Assembly (NCBI GenBank): GCA_031255035.1
Contig: JAIRTI010000080.1
Coordinates: 1-6,274, forward strand
Origin: Desulfovibrio sp.
GTDB lineage: Bacteria; Desulfobacterota; Desulfovibrionia; Desulfovibrionales; Desulfovibrionaceae
Direction of reading: 5' to 3'
Length of the DNA stretch: 6,274 bases
Shown here: one piece after another, positions 6,177-6,274 of the stretch
Position numbering within the stretch: position 1 is the first letter of the stretch
Layout of the letters: the number at the start of each line of letters is the position of its first letter
The notes under the pieces: model-generated
The model's input: the letters and a program-made list of their open reading frames with translations, nothing else
Told to the model about the DNA's origin: nothing
Database searches by the model: none
Program-made: the position numbers and the translations under genes

Positions 6177-6274
<98 letters not shown>

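Overview
The window is GC-rich, roughly 60-65% by eye, and carries three complete protein genes, all on the + strand. They are separated and bordered by an unusual set of hairpin-rich repeats. The gene content suggests a strict anaerobe with bifurcating redox metabolism and storage-glucan metabolism. Together with the GC-rich hairpin repeats, this is most like the Desulfovibrionaceae (Desulfobacterota), but that placement is inference, not proof.

Layout. Positions 1-53 are a strong GC-rich hairpin module (H). Positions 54-220 are a structured repeat (R). Positions 221-339 are the leader of gene 1, with a weak promoter candidate and a hairpin next to a strong Shine-Dalgarno. Gene 1 (340-2613) encodes a family GH57 glycoside hydrolase with a DUF3536-type C-terminal part. 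After 50 bases, gene 2 (2664-4931) encodes a single-chain fusion of the two subunits of the electron-bifurcating NADH-dependent ferredoxin:NADP+ oxidoreductase (NfnA then NfnB). The last codons and stop of gene 2, plus the first bases of R, are present as a perfect 44-bp tandem duplication (4920-5007). A second copy of R (4984-5152) follows. Gene 3 (5179-6135) encodes an atypical short-chain dehydrogenase / NAD(P)-binding epimerase-like protein of unknown substrate. After it come an inverted match to the right end of R, a new copy of H, and then 80 consecutive G that are almost certainly a sequencing or assembly artefact.

How the parts may work together. Genes 1 and 2 are close enough to be co-transcribed. 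A GH57 enzyme acting on alpha-glucan beside an Nfn-type transhydrogenase would link carbohydrate (for example polyglucose) turnover to NADH/NADPH/ferredoxin balance; this is inference from position. Gene 3 sits behind the structured repeat and probably has its own transcript.

The most notable non-coding signal is R. Two copies, about 80% identical by eye, each fold into the same three hairpins. The differences fall mainly in loops and linkers, or change paired positions in ways that keep the pairing. This looks like a dispersed element maintained for its structure. No tRNA, rRNA, CRISPR array, transposase or phage gene was seen.
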